NCBI RefSeq assembly: GCF_947623445.1
Contig: NC_135243.1
Coordinates: forward strand, 7,318,501-7,382,500
From: Clavelina lepadiformis
Taxonomy: Eukaryota; Chordata; Ascidiacea; Aplousobranchia; Clavelinidae
Direction of reading: 5' to 3'
Length of the DNA: 64,000 bases
Shown here: one piece after another, positions 49,540 to 62,400 of the stretch
Layout of the letters: the number at the start of each line of letters is the position of its first letter
Position numbering within the stretch: position 1 is the stretch's first letter
Translations under genes and position numbers: made by a program
The notes under the pieces: model-generated
Seen by the model: the letters and a program-made list of their open reading frames with translations, nothing else
The model's database searches: none
What the model was told of the DNA's origin: nothing

Positions 49540-52028
49540 TCACTTCACATACAATGACAGCGACCGGTGCACAGAGTGCGCGTGGACTGCCTCTTCACTT
49601 CCCCAACATTGTTCTTGTTGGTTCACTCTGTACGAGTAATTTCCCTCTTCTGAGAACACCTCGTCATCTTGACAGGGATCTGACGTCACATCCGGACAGA
49701 GGTAGGAATCACCCGAAGCAAACGCTTGTTGAGCATGCGCACTATTGATGAATGACGAAACTGGGGGAAGGGAGGCTTCACATCCCGCAACAGAGTCTTG
49801 TGCGTCACTTAAGCTTTGTGTTGTCATCGTTATGTCACAAGTGTTAGGACAATATGAAACGTGCGGGAAATACTCGTTGCAACTGACAGAGCGTTCGCAC
49901 CGGGTACGCCCGGGGTCAACAAAATCGGTCTCATTCGATACCGGGACCACGTGTTTGCTCAAGCTTTCTGCGAGCCCTTGTATGAGGGCGCTACGCTTCT
50001 GGACGTTGTTGACCGGGAACATAGGTTTCCAAATAGGAGCACGGACAATCTTGGTCTTCCTCGGACGTTTTCGAGTGGAGCGTAGACCTGAATGATCCGA
50101 AGATGACCTATATTTCTCCTCCAGGTTTTCGGGGGGAATGTCGTAATCGTCTTCCCAACTCCAGGATAAGGAATGACCCACTACGATGTCATTATCTTGA
50201 CTAAGTTCACTGTCGGTCCCTGCTAAATAGAATGTGTTTTAGCTCTCATTAATTTTTAAACTTACAGTATCTCGTACGTTGCTTGATGTTTACAAAAAGA
50301 TTTACCTAACTTTATATGCGTTTGAAGCTTAAACCTATAGCCCTTTATACAAGCATGTCAATTCATTTTGATTAAAGGCGAATGACAAAGCACAACAGAA
50401 CGTAAAAACTCCATACTACAACCAGAGTTTGGGGAAACTATTAGTTTTGTTTGAAAGGTTGTATACGCTAGATTTCAAATCTTTTTTGCTTATATTAAAC
50501 ATTTCAAGACGTGCTTAAAAAAATTTAAATGAAAAATAGTTATAAAAATCCATAACCGGCCAAAATGAAACCACTATCATTACAAGAATATTGGTTCAGA
50601 AGTAGGAATAATTACCGTCGTTTTTGCAATAAATTACAACTTTCTGCTTTGGTGTTTGATTATCGTTTTCGCTTTCGGTTCTCAGTAAACTTGCCATAAA
50701 ACCAATGTAGTCAATCGCTGCTCGTAATGTGTCCACCTGGCAAAAAATTAATGATGATTAGAGTTAAACTTCATCATAACCGCGCTCGAACTACCAGTCA
50801 ATCAAAATGGCGATAGACATAACTTGTGCTATATGTTTTATACAGACTGATTGAGACGATTCTCACACTTTGGCGATTAAGCACATAGCACGCCATTTTG
50901 CCCGCTGGAACTTAGACTTTTCTAGAAAATCAAAACCAGTATCCAACCTTAGATAGTTTTTTTTCGTATGGAATACTCGGAAGATGCTGCCTCAGTTTTT
51001 CAAATCCGTCGTTGATGACTTGCATCCGACGACGCTCTCTTTGGTTTGCCGCCCGTCTCTGTCGGTGGTTATGCACTTGCCTGGGAGCAAACTCTCTTGA
51101 TCGTGAAGACTTATTTCGTTTTGTCGAAGCTGAAAAATTTAGATCTATATATCTTTCATTTTCAGCTAAGAGTATTTGTATGGTAATGAATTATTTTATT
51201 GTTGTTTTTTTGTGGCTGTTTTTATTATATCTATTTGTTTTGTAAACCTCTATTTTCTAACTTGATAAAAAAAATGACTACGTTTTCAGAGTTTCAAGTA
51301 ACGTCCGTTAAAATTTCGAGCAATATACAAACATTTATTTTAAAACTAATTATCTGAGATAATTTACCTGGAACGTCATCATTTTCCACAAATATGTCAT
51401 CATCTATGACATGGTCAGAAAGGTTATAACAAGAAAACTCGTCATCAAGCCTTAAAAAATCATCGCAGTCAATTGTAAACTCGTCTTGGCAGGAGGAACT
51501 TAGAGATGTTTCCGTCATCTGCTGAGGCGATGGAGGTGCAAACTCATGATGAAGTTCGTAACCGTAGTGGACAGTATCATCGTAATGGTTGCGTAGCAAC
51601 ATGGTGACGTCTTCCGGCAGGACAGACATACTATGATGCCCGTCGGAGTGGTTATCAAAGGCCCCGCTGTAAATAATAGATCTCTCAAGTATGTCTTTTT
51701 CAGTTTTTGCAAATTCCTCCTCTTCTTCCCTCGCTCCACCTTTGCTGGCTTTCGAATGTGCTTCTTCATTGAAAGTGTTTTCCCGCTGAAATATCCTGTC
51801 GCACGGCATCTCATCTACTAAACCGGGTTGGTTGGTGAGATGCCAGATCGGTGGAAGGATTGAGCTCATGGCAAACTGATGAATTTCATCCGCGTTTGAA
51901 GAAAAATGCAACGGATGCAAATGCTCCGGGCAATGAAATCTCCCCTGCATCAGTGGACTACTTGTCGGCAGTGCACTACCATCATACCAAGCCCTTACTT
52001 GCGTGGAATTTGTGGTCAAGTTTTCCAT
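49540..52028 (-). CDS. PTF1A: bHLH transcription factor PTF1A (four exons)
   Basis: Exons: 52028-51368, 51129-50948, 50736-50616, 50219-49540. Phases agree, giving 547 residues (human 328). The N-terminal 220 residues are acidic and His/Ser-rich. The bHLH spans about 245-300: a basic region [20 protein letters not shown], a loop with [11 protein letters not shown], then helix 2 starting [13 protein letters not shown]. The [14 protein letters not shown] string separates PTF1A from other class II bHLHs. Downstream, GHSLSW (about 336-341) and [10 protein letters not shown] (about 378-387) match the C1 and C2 tail motifs that bind RBPJ/RBPJL, with the C2 tryptophan present. PTF1A, in the trimeric PTF1 complex, specifies inhibitory neurons and exocrine pancreas in vertebrates. 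The long C-terminal extension beyond C2 is unusual. The exon 2 donor is the weak GTTGGA. Confidence 0.94.
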
Positions 52029-52281
52029 TTGTTTTCCAGTTCACTTTTTCAAAAAATTTTAAAAACCTATTCGTGAGCCGTTTCTTGAATAGATTTGGAC
52101 CGTAATTTAAAAAATTAAAAATATAACTTAGATAAATACCACAAGTAAATTTTGAAAAATTAATGAACCTGACGCCCACGTATTAGGGCTGCAAACTTTT
52201 CCCTACACGCTACATGAGAAGAAGACTCGAACTCGCAAGCAATTCAAATGAAAGAGGCAAGAACTCCACTCAGACCTTCTC

Positions 52282-52289
52282 TTTTATAT
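52282..52289 (-). promoter_or_regulatory. Candidate TATA box of PTF1A
   Basis: The minus strand reads CATATAAAAGAGAAGG, about 255 bp upstream of the PTF1A start codon. A TATA match in this position would give a 5' UTR of roughly 220 nt. It is a match to consensus only. Confidence 0.45.
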
Positions 52290-54494
52290 GACTGCTTTTG
52301 CTGTTTATTTATTAACAACTGTGAGAAATACTGCATGTGCTTTCATGGACGTACCATCCGCGTGGCATATAGACTATGACGTCATTTCGGCGCCCGTCTT
52401 CTGTTTGTCACTTTGGAATACTAAGACGTTGGTACAACGAGGTCGTATGTTTGTCGATACTCGTTAATGTGACGATAAAGTGGCAGTAATTACAGGTGCA
52501 TATACTTAAGGATAACGTAAGTAAACCTATTTAAGGACAAGACACGCTTAGAGTTGATATTCTTCTCCGTCATCTTTTGTTAATTGACCTGTGCTTCCTG
52601 ATGGACTATTTTTAGTTGGGAAAGATACGAAAATTGGTATGGGCCAATAAATTACTAAAGTGAGTATAAGGTTCAGTAGTTGCTAAACTACGTTCCTAAA
52701 ATATGTCGTACATATACTTTATGATATGTTCTTTAAACAAACATAATTATACATATCTATAAACATAGAATATATCGTACTAAACACACAGAGTAATGAA
52801 AACTTCAACCGCATGTTTTAACCGCACCGCATGCAGGAAGTACATAGTAAAATAATTTGCAATAACCATGCAAGCTCCATACAGCACGCTTAATTGCTCC
52901 GAGTAGCAAATCAGCCCTAAAATTATAATCTAACTTAAAAAGTTGCGATTGCTTTGGTTTTCTGGCAACTCTTGACCTTTCGGTCCATGACGCCTGGAAA
53001 GCGAAAAATTTCCGAAAGTTTACAAACAGCGGCCTTTTGTTCTCTACATGCCGTCGTGATTTCGTGCATTTTAGCGTGTTTGATTTAGGCTGAGATTTCT
53101 GTGGTTATCAGTGGGGATTAGTCGCACGATAACCTTGTCGGAAAGTTTGAAAAGTTTTTATCAGCCACGCGAACGACTCGCGCCGTGGTATGTTCTGTGG
53201 GTTTTGAGAATAAATCTGTTTGTCCAGTTATCCATTGAAGAGCCCAGTTTGGTTTTATCTTAGGCGGCACGTGCTGGCAGTCACTTGAGTTGGAAAAAAG
53301 TTTTCCTTAATCCTATAAACGGAAATATAGTGATACCGGAACGCTTAAGTAACTCTTACAGAAACACTTAAGCAAGTTTGATGTGATTCATCCATATTTG
53401 CTATACGACGCGACTGAGATCATTTTCTCAAAGACAAGCACTTTAGCATGCAAGCGAATGGCTCTTTTGGGTTGTTTCTAGATTCCTTGTAGACAATGGA
53501 AAACATCTGCTACGTTTTTCTGAATTTAAAAATACACAGTCATACTTTTTCATAGTATTAAGAACAATTTGTATGCCGTATCGTATTTGTGTCCTTTCTC
53601 CCAAACTTTCTTTTGGCAATAAACAGTTTGGGAGGAAGCTTGCAATATAAATAACGAAAATTAAATAAAAAACCTTCCAATCTTAAAGTTAAAGCTAAAT
53701 GGTATATTCAATTGCAGAAGATTGTTCAATTTTATATTCTATGCAAATAATTTCCGTAATTTTTCATTTTACTTTGGAGAGATTTGTGTAGACAACTCAA
53801 TAGGACCTACTGCTCGTTAAAAGTGGATCAAAAACAATTATAGTAGATTACAATCCTTCATAAAATATGTCATCTCAAAAAGTTTTTTCCTGAGTTCGGA
53901 TAAATCCGAAAATTGAAAAATGTTTTGCCATCGATATTATCAACAACTTTTGATTAGAAGGCGCCCGGAGGAACAGTATTTGGTTGCTTATAGGCTATCT
54001 TTATATAAGTCAGGATGATGTTTCTTGGCGTGTTACCGTTTACCAGCTGGTAGACGACTTGGAGCATTCCAAATGCAGTAGATATAAGGCACTAATAGAC
54101 AGTGCTACCACTCTATAACCTGCTTCTGTGTTTACCTCTGAAAGTTATGGCGCCCGCTAAGCATACAGTAGTCTACTTGCGCGCTGTCTTATCAGAGCTT
54201 CTTTAACTTTGGTAAACTCATAATGGCCTATTGGCATTATCCTCTTCACAAAAGCAAACATTTATTAGCAAGTACAAAGTAGCGTTGTTACACCAGTCGC
54301 TATCTGAAGACACGATGTACTTACAGTGACAATCCGAAGTTAATTATAAACAAAGTTAACTTAAAATAAATTCATACAAACCGACGTTTTTGTTTCAGGA
54401 AAAGTATTATTAGCCGTTATACTGATACGGTTCGTAAAAACTTCGCTAAAAATGTAAGTCTTAGAATGGCAAAGTCTACAGTTTTAGCACATAT
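52290..54494. other. Upstream flank of PTF1A, no gene seen
   Basis: Between the PTF1A promoter region and the 3' end of the coiled-coil gene, about 2.2 kb. I find no exon chain, RNA gene or terminal-repeat element. As 5' flank of a developmental regulator it is a plausible enhancer location, but I cannot point to specific binding sites with confidence. Confidence 0.5.
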
Positions 54495-54500
54495 TTTATT
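54495..54500 (-). terminator. Candidate poly(A) signal of the coiled-coil gene
   Basis: AATAAA on the minus strand, 142 bp beyond the stop codon at 54643. Confidence 0.4.
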
Positions 54501-54642
54501 GACAAAATAGTTACCGAAAAAAAAATATTTTGTCAGTATTATATGAAGCAATAAAATTCGAAATGCAGTCACACCACTAACAAGCACTTAAAATAATACA
54601 TAATGACGTCATGAAATCTCTTGGCAAATACGGCAAAAATGG

Positions 54643-57600
54643 TTACACGGCGGCAGTCTGGAGTCGACCGATTCTAACAGCCCTAACAGAATTACCAAAT
54701 CGGTTTTCTTTCTCCAATTGTCGGTGGATGTCAATTTCAGCGCAAACCTGCTCCAGCGATTCCTTGAGCCGAATGTTTTCAGCCATTAACTTTTTTATTC
54801 TCTGTAATGTGTAGGGAATTTTACACAAGTAACTTAATGTGGCCGTATTTTTTCGTAATAATCGACAAATGAATCATTATTATATGATATAGCTTAACGT
54901 AGTTACATAACATGTTTTCTTGTTAGGTTTCCAAAAAAAACACAAATAAAAGGAAAAATCACCACATCGTTAGGTAAGAGAAAAATCTCACCCTTGCTTA
55001 TCACAAACTGAGACTCCTTACCTTCAGAAGCTGATCGTTGGTGTCGCTTATTTGATGTGCTTTGGTTTCCAATCTCATTTCCATAATTTTCATCTCCTTT
55101 TCCGCTTTGTTGATAAACCCTTGACTTGAGTTTAGTTCTCGCGTTTTTTCTTTGAGATCCTTCTTTAGTGACGCAATCTTCCGATGAAGATTTTGAATCT
55201 GCACAAGTCACCAGGTAGTAATAATGAAGTATAGCAAATGAAGTGTCGACCCCTACTGAGTTGAGGTATGATGGCGTGGAATTACGGTAAGGCAAAGCTA
55301 TGTGGCATAAAATTTATTGAATTACCTTTCAACTAATTGTTTTGTAAAAGCTAAAAACTCACCTGATCGAGTAAAACGGTGACGAGTTCTTCACTCTGGT
55401 GATTGGAAATTCTGTCAAGTGTGGACTTGAGCAGATTGACTCTTCTCTCAAATTTTGCCTCATCCGGGTCAACTTGGGGGGCAAATGAAAGGTCAAACTT
55501 TCGAGTGGAGGGAGTAGGCACAACATCAGGTCTGGATACGTAAGGTAACTCGGTGTGGGGTGTGCGCGGTTTTTGCGCGGATAGTTCTATGAATAAAAAA
55601 ATTGCTTTTATTATACAAAAACCGCGTGAAGGGTTAGTAATTGATGACATTAAAAGTTAACCGCAAGTAATTATATACCAGTTGATTGAAAATTTACTGC
55701 AATCAAAGCATGTTTTTAGCGAAGTCTTACCTCTAGTTTTAAGACCGGTTCCACTTGTTAGATTTTTGAGCCTTTGTCCAAGCGGAGGGAGAAGGGAAAG
55801 GGTCGGAGCTGTTCTAGCGTTTCTGCTTTGGATTCGATTGTCGTCTTCGGAGGTTTGCGTTCCTACCGGTATCTTCTCCAGCAAGTAGCTCATACTTTGC
55901 GTGTATCGAAGACCATCCGATCCTAGAACGTATGAACGAGAAATCATAGAAGCTATTTTGCAAATTACCGGTCTTCCGGTATGGAAAGTTTTAACTGAAA
56001 AAATTTGCTTTTCGGCATTATGGCATAATGACACTTTTACCCTAGCTTTGGTAATGTGGCATGAAAAACAGAGTTAATGTAATTTACCGGTCACTTGGAT
56101 TCCTTTTAAGCCAAGCGACATCAATATATCGTGGTTCTTTCTTGCGTAGAGTACTATCTTTTTGCTTATAGAACATGGCATTTGAAACAGCGTTACATAT
56201 CCTCTTGAATCTGCCGCCACTTTGGCAATGTATACTAGCTGGAACAAGAATTTCAAACAAGCGACTGATTTGCTGATTAACTAATCGTTAAAAATTCTAA
56301 CGTGAATTTACCATTTCTTGTATACTACAATTACTATGATAGTTAGTTACAGTAACTTGTAACTGATGATCGCTTTCAAATTTTTACCTGTGTTCTGTGC
56401 AAGTTTAACAACGAGGACAATTCAGCTTTCATACAAGACAGTTTGGCGCGGGTAAAGCTATATACATCACCGTAGTGTAGAAAACACAGCGTTGTGTAAA
56501 TCCCGCTCGATTCTTCGGAGCCTAAAATTAAATTAAGTAATTAATTCAATAATCTGTAATCAAAGTAACAATTAATACTCGGTAATAAACAAATTAAAAC
56601 TAACTAAACAATTTTATTCTACTGTAAGTAGTTAGCAAAGTCAGATGTGTTCTTAATTGAACGTAAAAATCCAAAAGTTTTTAAAAATGTAAACTTAAGA
56701 TTAGGGAACATTTTGGCGAACAAAGATCCAAAAGGAATAAGATATCAACAAATCAGTTCTATTCGAGCAAAGGTAGAAGCCATATTTGCAGTGAAATATT
56801 AGAAGTTCAACTCACCTTGTAGGAGATTGTGCAAGGAACTAATGATGGTTGTCACCTCACGCTCCGATGATGCCGGGAGCGATGAGTAGCCGACGGTGCT
56901 CTTGTACTTCTCGATGTCCGGCGTAAATCTCTCCAACATCCCGATCTCGTTGAGGAGATGTTCAAGAAGATCAAGATCGACTCTGTTTATCTTCCAGAGC
57001 ACTGAGAGCTCTTCAATGATTTTCTCAAATGTATTGAGTTGCTCGAGCAACGGGCGGGCGACGTGACCACCCATTCCAACCACCACTTTCGCCTGAATCC
57101 AGCAAAAAAAAATTTGTGGAATTGATTGCAAGTGAAATGATTAAAGCTCGATTTTAGTACAAGTTGCTCAGTCTCATAAGACCCGTTTAGGATGGTCCGA
57201 ATATAAACGTAAACGTACGTCAATGTAAATAAAAGGTAAGACCAATTGAATTCAATTCAATTGAATACAACAAGTAAACATAAATTTTATCCTTTGATTT
57301 TACAAGATCAAGAAATCTCCATGCAAAGCACCTAGTCCTGGCTTACTTTGAGCATTTCCTTAAATTCTAACATTCGCGTTCCAACTCCAATAGCGTCAAT
57401 GAGCTGCTGCAGAGCTTTCATGCCAGCTTGCACATCCAATGGTTTTCTCTCTTCAGATTTCGCTGTTCCTGGTGTGGTGGTAGATATTAGGGAGCCACGT
57501 ATTGCTGGAGCGGCCGCGCGAAACCTAGCCAATATTTTGTATCTGATGTTAGTTATGTTTTATTGTACTGGTTCAGTCCGTTCTAAAGTTAGGGTATAGT

Positions 57601-59472
57601 TTATGAATAAAATAGCCTGCAAACTATTTGACAATCACCAAGCCATAAGACGGAATCTAAAAATAAACATACAAATTTACTTATATATTTTCTTCTGAGT
57701 TAGTGCCATAGCTTTGTTATTGTAAATCGCTACCACATTGATTCTATTTCAATGGCTCCTGTTAAATGAAGCTTTTTCGATTTTCGAAAGTCTATGTATG
57801 ACCCAAACAACTGCGAACAAGCGTTAGATTTTGTTCTTACTTGTACGGTTTCAAAGGGCTATCCGGATGTCCTCTAAGCGGAGTATTTATGGTGATTGCT
57901 GGAGTTGTTCTGTTTCTTCTTCCTTCATCCATCTTTTTGTTTGATTCCTTTATCGTCACTTTCGAGCGGGATGGAGGTGTGTCTTTTGTTCTAAGGATCG
58001 GTTTTCGGGCTTTGTCGGCGCTTTTAGGATGAGCATCCTCTTCCGTATGGTTTCTATCCGCATTTCCTGAGCTTGGCTCCGTGTTCTTTTGTTCCTTCTC
58101 CGCTTTTTTTACATGCCTAGATCTTCTTGATTTCTTCTTGGATCGCTTAGCATCTTCTTCCTCACCCCTTTTCACATCTGGTGAATCTTCCTCAACCTTA
58201 TCCGGCATTACCGCGCTGTTACCACGAGATATAGACCGAGAAAGTTTTTCGTCAGTCCTGTTCTGTTTGATCGAGTAAGGGTTCTTTTTCTTTTTTCCGT
58301 TTTTTGTTGGAACCTCCCCCACGATTCTCGGACCTAGGTCAATCCTGCAAAAAACGTATCCCAGTGCAAAACTCCTGCTTTTATAAATTCTGTCTTGATT
58401 AATAAAAACCACTTCTTTTAAGTATACTGATTTGTTTAAAAAAAGACGTCATCCATCTTGTGAGTTTGTGAATATGATTTACAAAATGAATAATACTTTT
58501 ACAGTATACATTAGAGTATTAGACGCATTAGCGATAAACCAACTTAAAATGTGTTGAGAGACTTCCAAGGATGTGCGTAACAACAGTTTCAAAGCGCTGT
58601 CAATTTATGCTTATATCTACAATGTGTCAATTGCCTTACTTATCAAGCACTGTACGTACATTGGCGCATCAATCGTTGTGAAAAGGATCACCACCGCATC
58701 TGACTGAAACGCTATAGTAACAACAGATCAAGTTACATCTGACAGCTCCCATTGTGTTTTTGTCAGAACTTATTGCTACATCTGACGCACGAAGAAGAAA
58801 TCAAACACAAGCAATTGTGTTGAAAAACCATGATGGCTGATCTAAATCTCAACTGTTTGTATTGACACCTTAGGTGGTTTTCGGGATTTCTTTGAGTTGT
58901 CAAAAATCATTGTTTTGCGTGGTTTCCTTCTGTAACAAAGTATTGCGCTGGAACCAATGCCACGGTTAAACCTTGACATCGGTTGTGTAATACATTCATT
59001 TAAAGCCTTAATGCCCAATGCAAACTTTTTTTGAATCTTGTTTGTACTACTCCTGGGACTGACGTAATTTGAATTAAAGAAGCGAATTTTCTCTATAAGC
59101 ACATGGTTATTTGAAAATAAGGTTTCGGATTTTTTAATCATAGAGCACATTTTGTTATTTATACCCGCGCAAAAAGTATACATACACAAATTTCCAAGAT
59201 GTATAGCATTGGTCGCAAAACAATATGTTTTCGTGCTATAAAGGAAACTTTTAATGCAGTTGTAAATGAATTAAATAGGTTCTAAATTGTGTTTAAACAA
59301 TTTTTTATCATGTAATGGCTGAGGCAACTTTGAATCATAGCAACCAAAGCTGTTTCTTGGGACGTAGATTGAAAATTATATATCAAAGTCTTTGTAAGGA
59401 ACAGGGCCAGAATATAACGTTTTGACATAGAGTAACTCACCGTAATTCCAACTTAGTTGTCGCACTTGCCAT
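54643..59472 (-). CDS. Unrecognised coiled-coil protein (ten exons, 681 residues)
   Basis: Exons: 59472-59441, 58344-57841, 57542-57347, 57092-56816, 56521-56388, 56238-56088, 55922-55731, 55586-55363, 55198-55022, 54801-54643. Phases agree throughout. The N-terminus starts MASATTKLELR and leads into a highly charged, disordered Lys/Arg/Glu/Ser region (about 25-178). A helical domain follows (about 195-390) containing LLEQLNTFEKIIEEL and GIYTTLCFLHYGDVY. Then comes a Pro/Thr-rich linker, and finally a coiled coil (about 510-650) with NLHRKIASLKKDLKEKTREL. No signal peptide or membrane segment is visible. Exon 3 has two in-phase acceptors, six codons apart. I do not recognise the family; the layout would suit a ciliary, centrosomal or cytoskeletal protein. 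In human, PTF1A is flanked by the coiled-coil gene C10orf67, so orthology by position is worth testing, but I cannot see sequence proof. Confidence 0.78.
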
Positions 59473-62400
59473 GCTTGAAGAGGTTGGTACGTTAATCTAA
59501 CGAAGCTATTTCTTATAAAAACATCATTTATCCACTATTTAGAAACTCTTTTGTCTGACAAAATTCGGGTTTACTCTAATTAAGAAGAAGACTATATTTA
59601 CATAAGAGCAACTGGCAAGTCTATTTTAACTTATCCTCACTAAGTTTTTGTTGCAAAACTTTCCCTAACAGCCTGGTAACACGCAAGGGAAGTTAAGAAA
59701 CCTAGTTCAAAACTAAAACTTCGTACACTTGATACTAGTCTAGAACCTTCAGATATTCTGAGATGCCTGAAATGAGTTTGCAAAAACTGAAGTAAGCTTC
59801 GTTGTGCAAGCAAAAATATATGCTGTTGGCATCGAAGAAACCCTTGTAAGGTATTTTGTGGTCACGAAGATGATTTATTTTCTTTACAACAAAACCATAA
59901 AACGAAACATTAGTCTTCTTCAATTGTGATGTCACAATACGCCACAATACGAAATATGATTGTTGCGTAATTGTTCTCGTGTTCTCCAGACATCGGTTTT
60001 CGAACAATGGGATTAACTGAGAGCTATTGTTGTTTTATAAACTGTAATATAATTAAAAGGACCTGAACACATGAATTGCTTGATTAAGAGTTTTTAAATT
60101 CTAAAGTGACTATGGCTTAGTACAGAAGAACTTGACTATACAGGCATAGGCTATGAGTACTGCAATTCACTTACACCACATCAGCACGATTTATTTGCCT
60201 CGACAAAAATTCTACATGTGTCACATACATTTACGGGAACTTAAGCCAAAAAGAACTGTTATTAATTGAACTGAACAAAGGACTTTTCAATAATACTTTG
60301 ACGTTAGAACTTAACCCTTACCCTTATTGCCAAACATGTATCGCTGTTTGTGATGGCGGTGACGAACATTATGACGTAATAAAGTGAAATCAACACAAGT
60401 GCAGTTACAATTTGAATAACATATGGAACAGCCGCATTCAGAAAAAATAACAACGAAATTAGAGATTGCCGTCATTTTCCAATCTTGTCGTAGAAATTTA
60501 TACGTCACATTTAAACCAGTTCCACAAACTAGCGATAGTGCTCGTAACAAACAGTAGTTCTCAACTTTGGGTGGGCCCATCACAAAAGCGACCGAAGACG
60601 TTAGCTTTCTAAAAAGTCTCCAAGGTTCTTATGAAGAGTTTGTAGTAAAAAATGTAATACGAAGAAATTTCTCAATTTTTGCAGGTTTTTGCGCTCCCGC
60701 TTTATTTGAATGCTTATCGGCTTGTACAATGCACCACCGCTATCAGTATTCATTACAACTGAAAGTTTGCCATATATTGACATAATTCGTCTGCAACGTT
60801 CGCACTAGTCGACATTATTTCCAACTCGCCTGTGCCCATATAGATAAATTAAACTGATATTTATCTATACAATAAGCACACGCCAAGTTAAGTATACAAC
60901 TTTCAACGAAATTGGTCTAATCATATAATGAAGTAATTTCAAAAGGTGGATTTTTTCATATTAGGTGTTTATGAGATATTCAGTGTATAGATAGACTATA
61001 TTTTTGTGAAAATATATACTTCTTCTATTAAGCTTGTATTATAAAACTTTGTTTGCTTTAAGTAATGTTGTGATGGGAGTGGGCAAAAGTTTTCATATAT
61101 GAAAGTTAATAGCATTACTTAAGGTATCCATATAATCTATAGGTAGGTTTTCAACAACTATGTAAGGGCAGTGATGCTTGAGATGCATGTTATAAAGTGG
61201 GAAATTAAAGTTGTCGAAACAATTTCAAACCAAGGTAAATCGTTAAATGCATTCCATTTGACGAAGTATATGGAGCATTTTATAACTACAATAAGCGTCA
61301 CAAGCACAATCCTGTTATTCTTTTATACAACAAACTATAATTTAAATCTCTTAAGTCAAGGCTTTTAAATTTTTGAAATAATTGATATTCACTGAGGCAA
61401 TATATATTATACATTGTAATAAAATTATTAAAATTGTGCCTTGATGTTTCTTCGTAAGAGTGATAAATGTCAGAAACTTACTTTTAATCATCTTCGTCAA
61501 GACAACAATAGTTTTTCTGAAGCAGTACTTTCTATTTCTTGAAACAAATTGTCCGTTAAAAGAAACTTATGAAAGTTATCGAGAACTAAAAAGAAAAGGT
61601 TGTTTGAGCAAAACATTCTCTACACAAATCTATAATGTATAGCATACAACTTCAGCTTTTCGTTTTTCATTGCAGTATTTTTCAATTCTCCGAAACAAAC
61701 GTAAAAACTGAAATCTTGCAATAATAATATCAATCTCAACTTTGATGTGGCTGAAAAAAATAGCATCAACGTTTTGCCAAAACAATGTCTCAAATACAAT
61801 AAAATCGCTTCGGCTCGTGCCTACTGACCTTAAAGGTTTACTCAAAATATAAGTCTGTTGTATGTACAGACACGGCAATATAGGACGATAAAAGTAACCC
61901 AAGAAGAGGAAAAAGCGATTTTGTAATGGCAATATTTTGTGTTATCCGATTGCGACTATGAAGTGATGTGTAATCTTATACTTTCCCCGCCCAAAATCTT
62001 TTAAAATCGGGTGAATAGAGTTATTTAAAAATGTCTTAAATCTCCTCAGAGTTGGTTTTAATTACATGGATGGTTTGGTGTAAAACAACATTTTAATGTA
62101 AGCGTTTTTACTAGTGTTGCTTGTTTACTTTAAATGACAGCAATTATAACTCTGTGGTACAAATACATTCAAAAATAATTGTTTTATGAATGCATTTAAA
62201 AAAAGACAAATATTTAATTCATTATGAACAAAGACAACCTAACAAGGAAAACTGTCCACCATTACAACGCATAATCTAATAGCTGTTCATCATTACAACA
62301 CATAATAGTTAAACACAAGGACTTAAACAAAACATGTACAAATTGTACATAGCCATTAGAATAACAGCAAACTTCTAAAATCAAAGTCAGACTTTAATAT

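Noticed and set aside
58842..59189. 115-codon minus-strand frame inside intron 1 of the coiled-coil gene
   Set aside because: It looks mildly coding-like near its end, but exons 1 and 2 already join in phase without it and I saw no clear acceptor and donor pair.
60552..60785. Single hAT-type terminus and a 72-codon frame
   Set aside because: There is no mate terminus or target duplication, and the frame lies inside the remnant.
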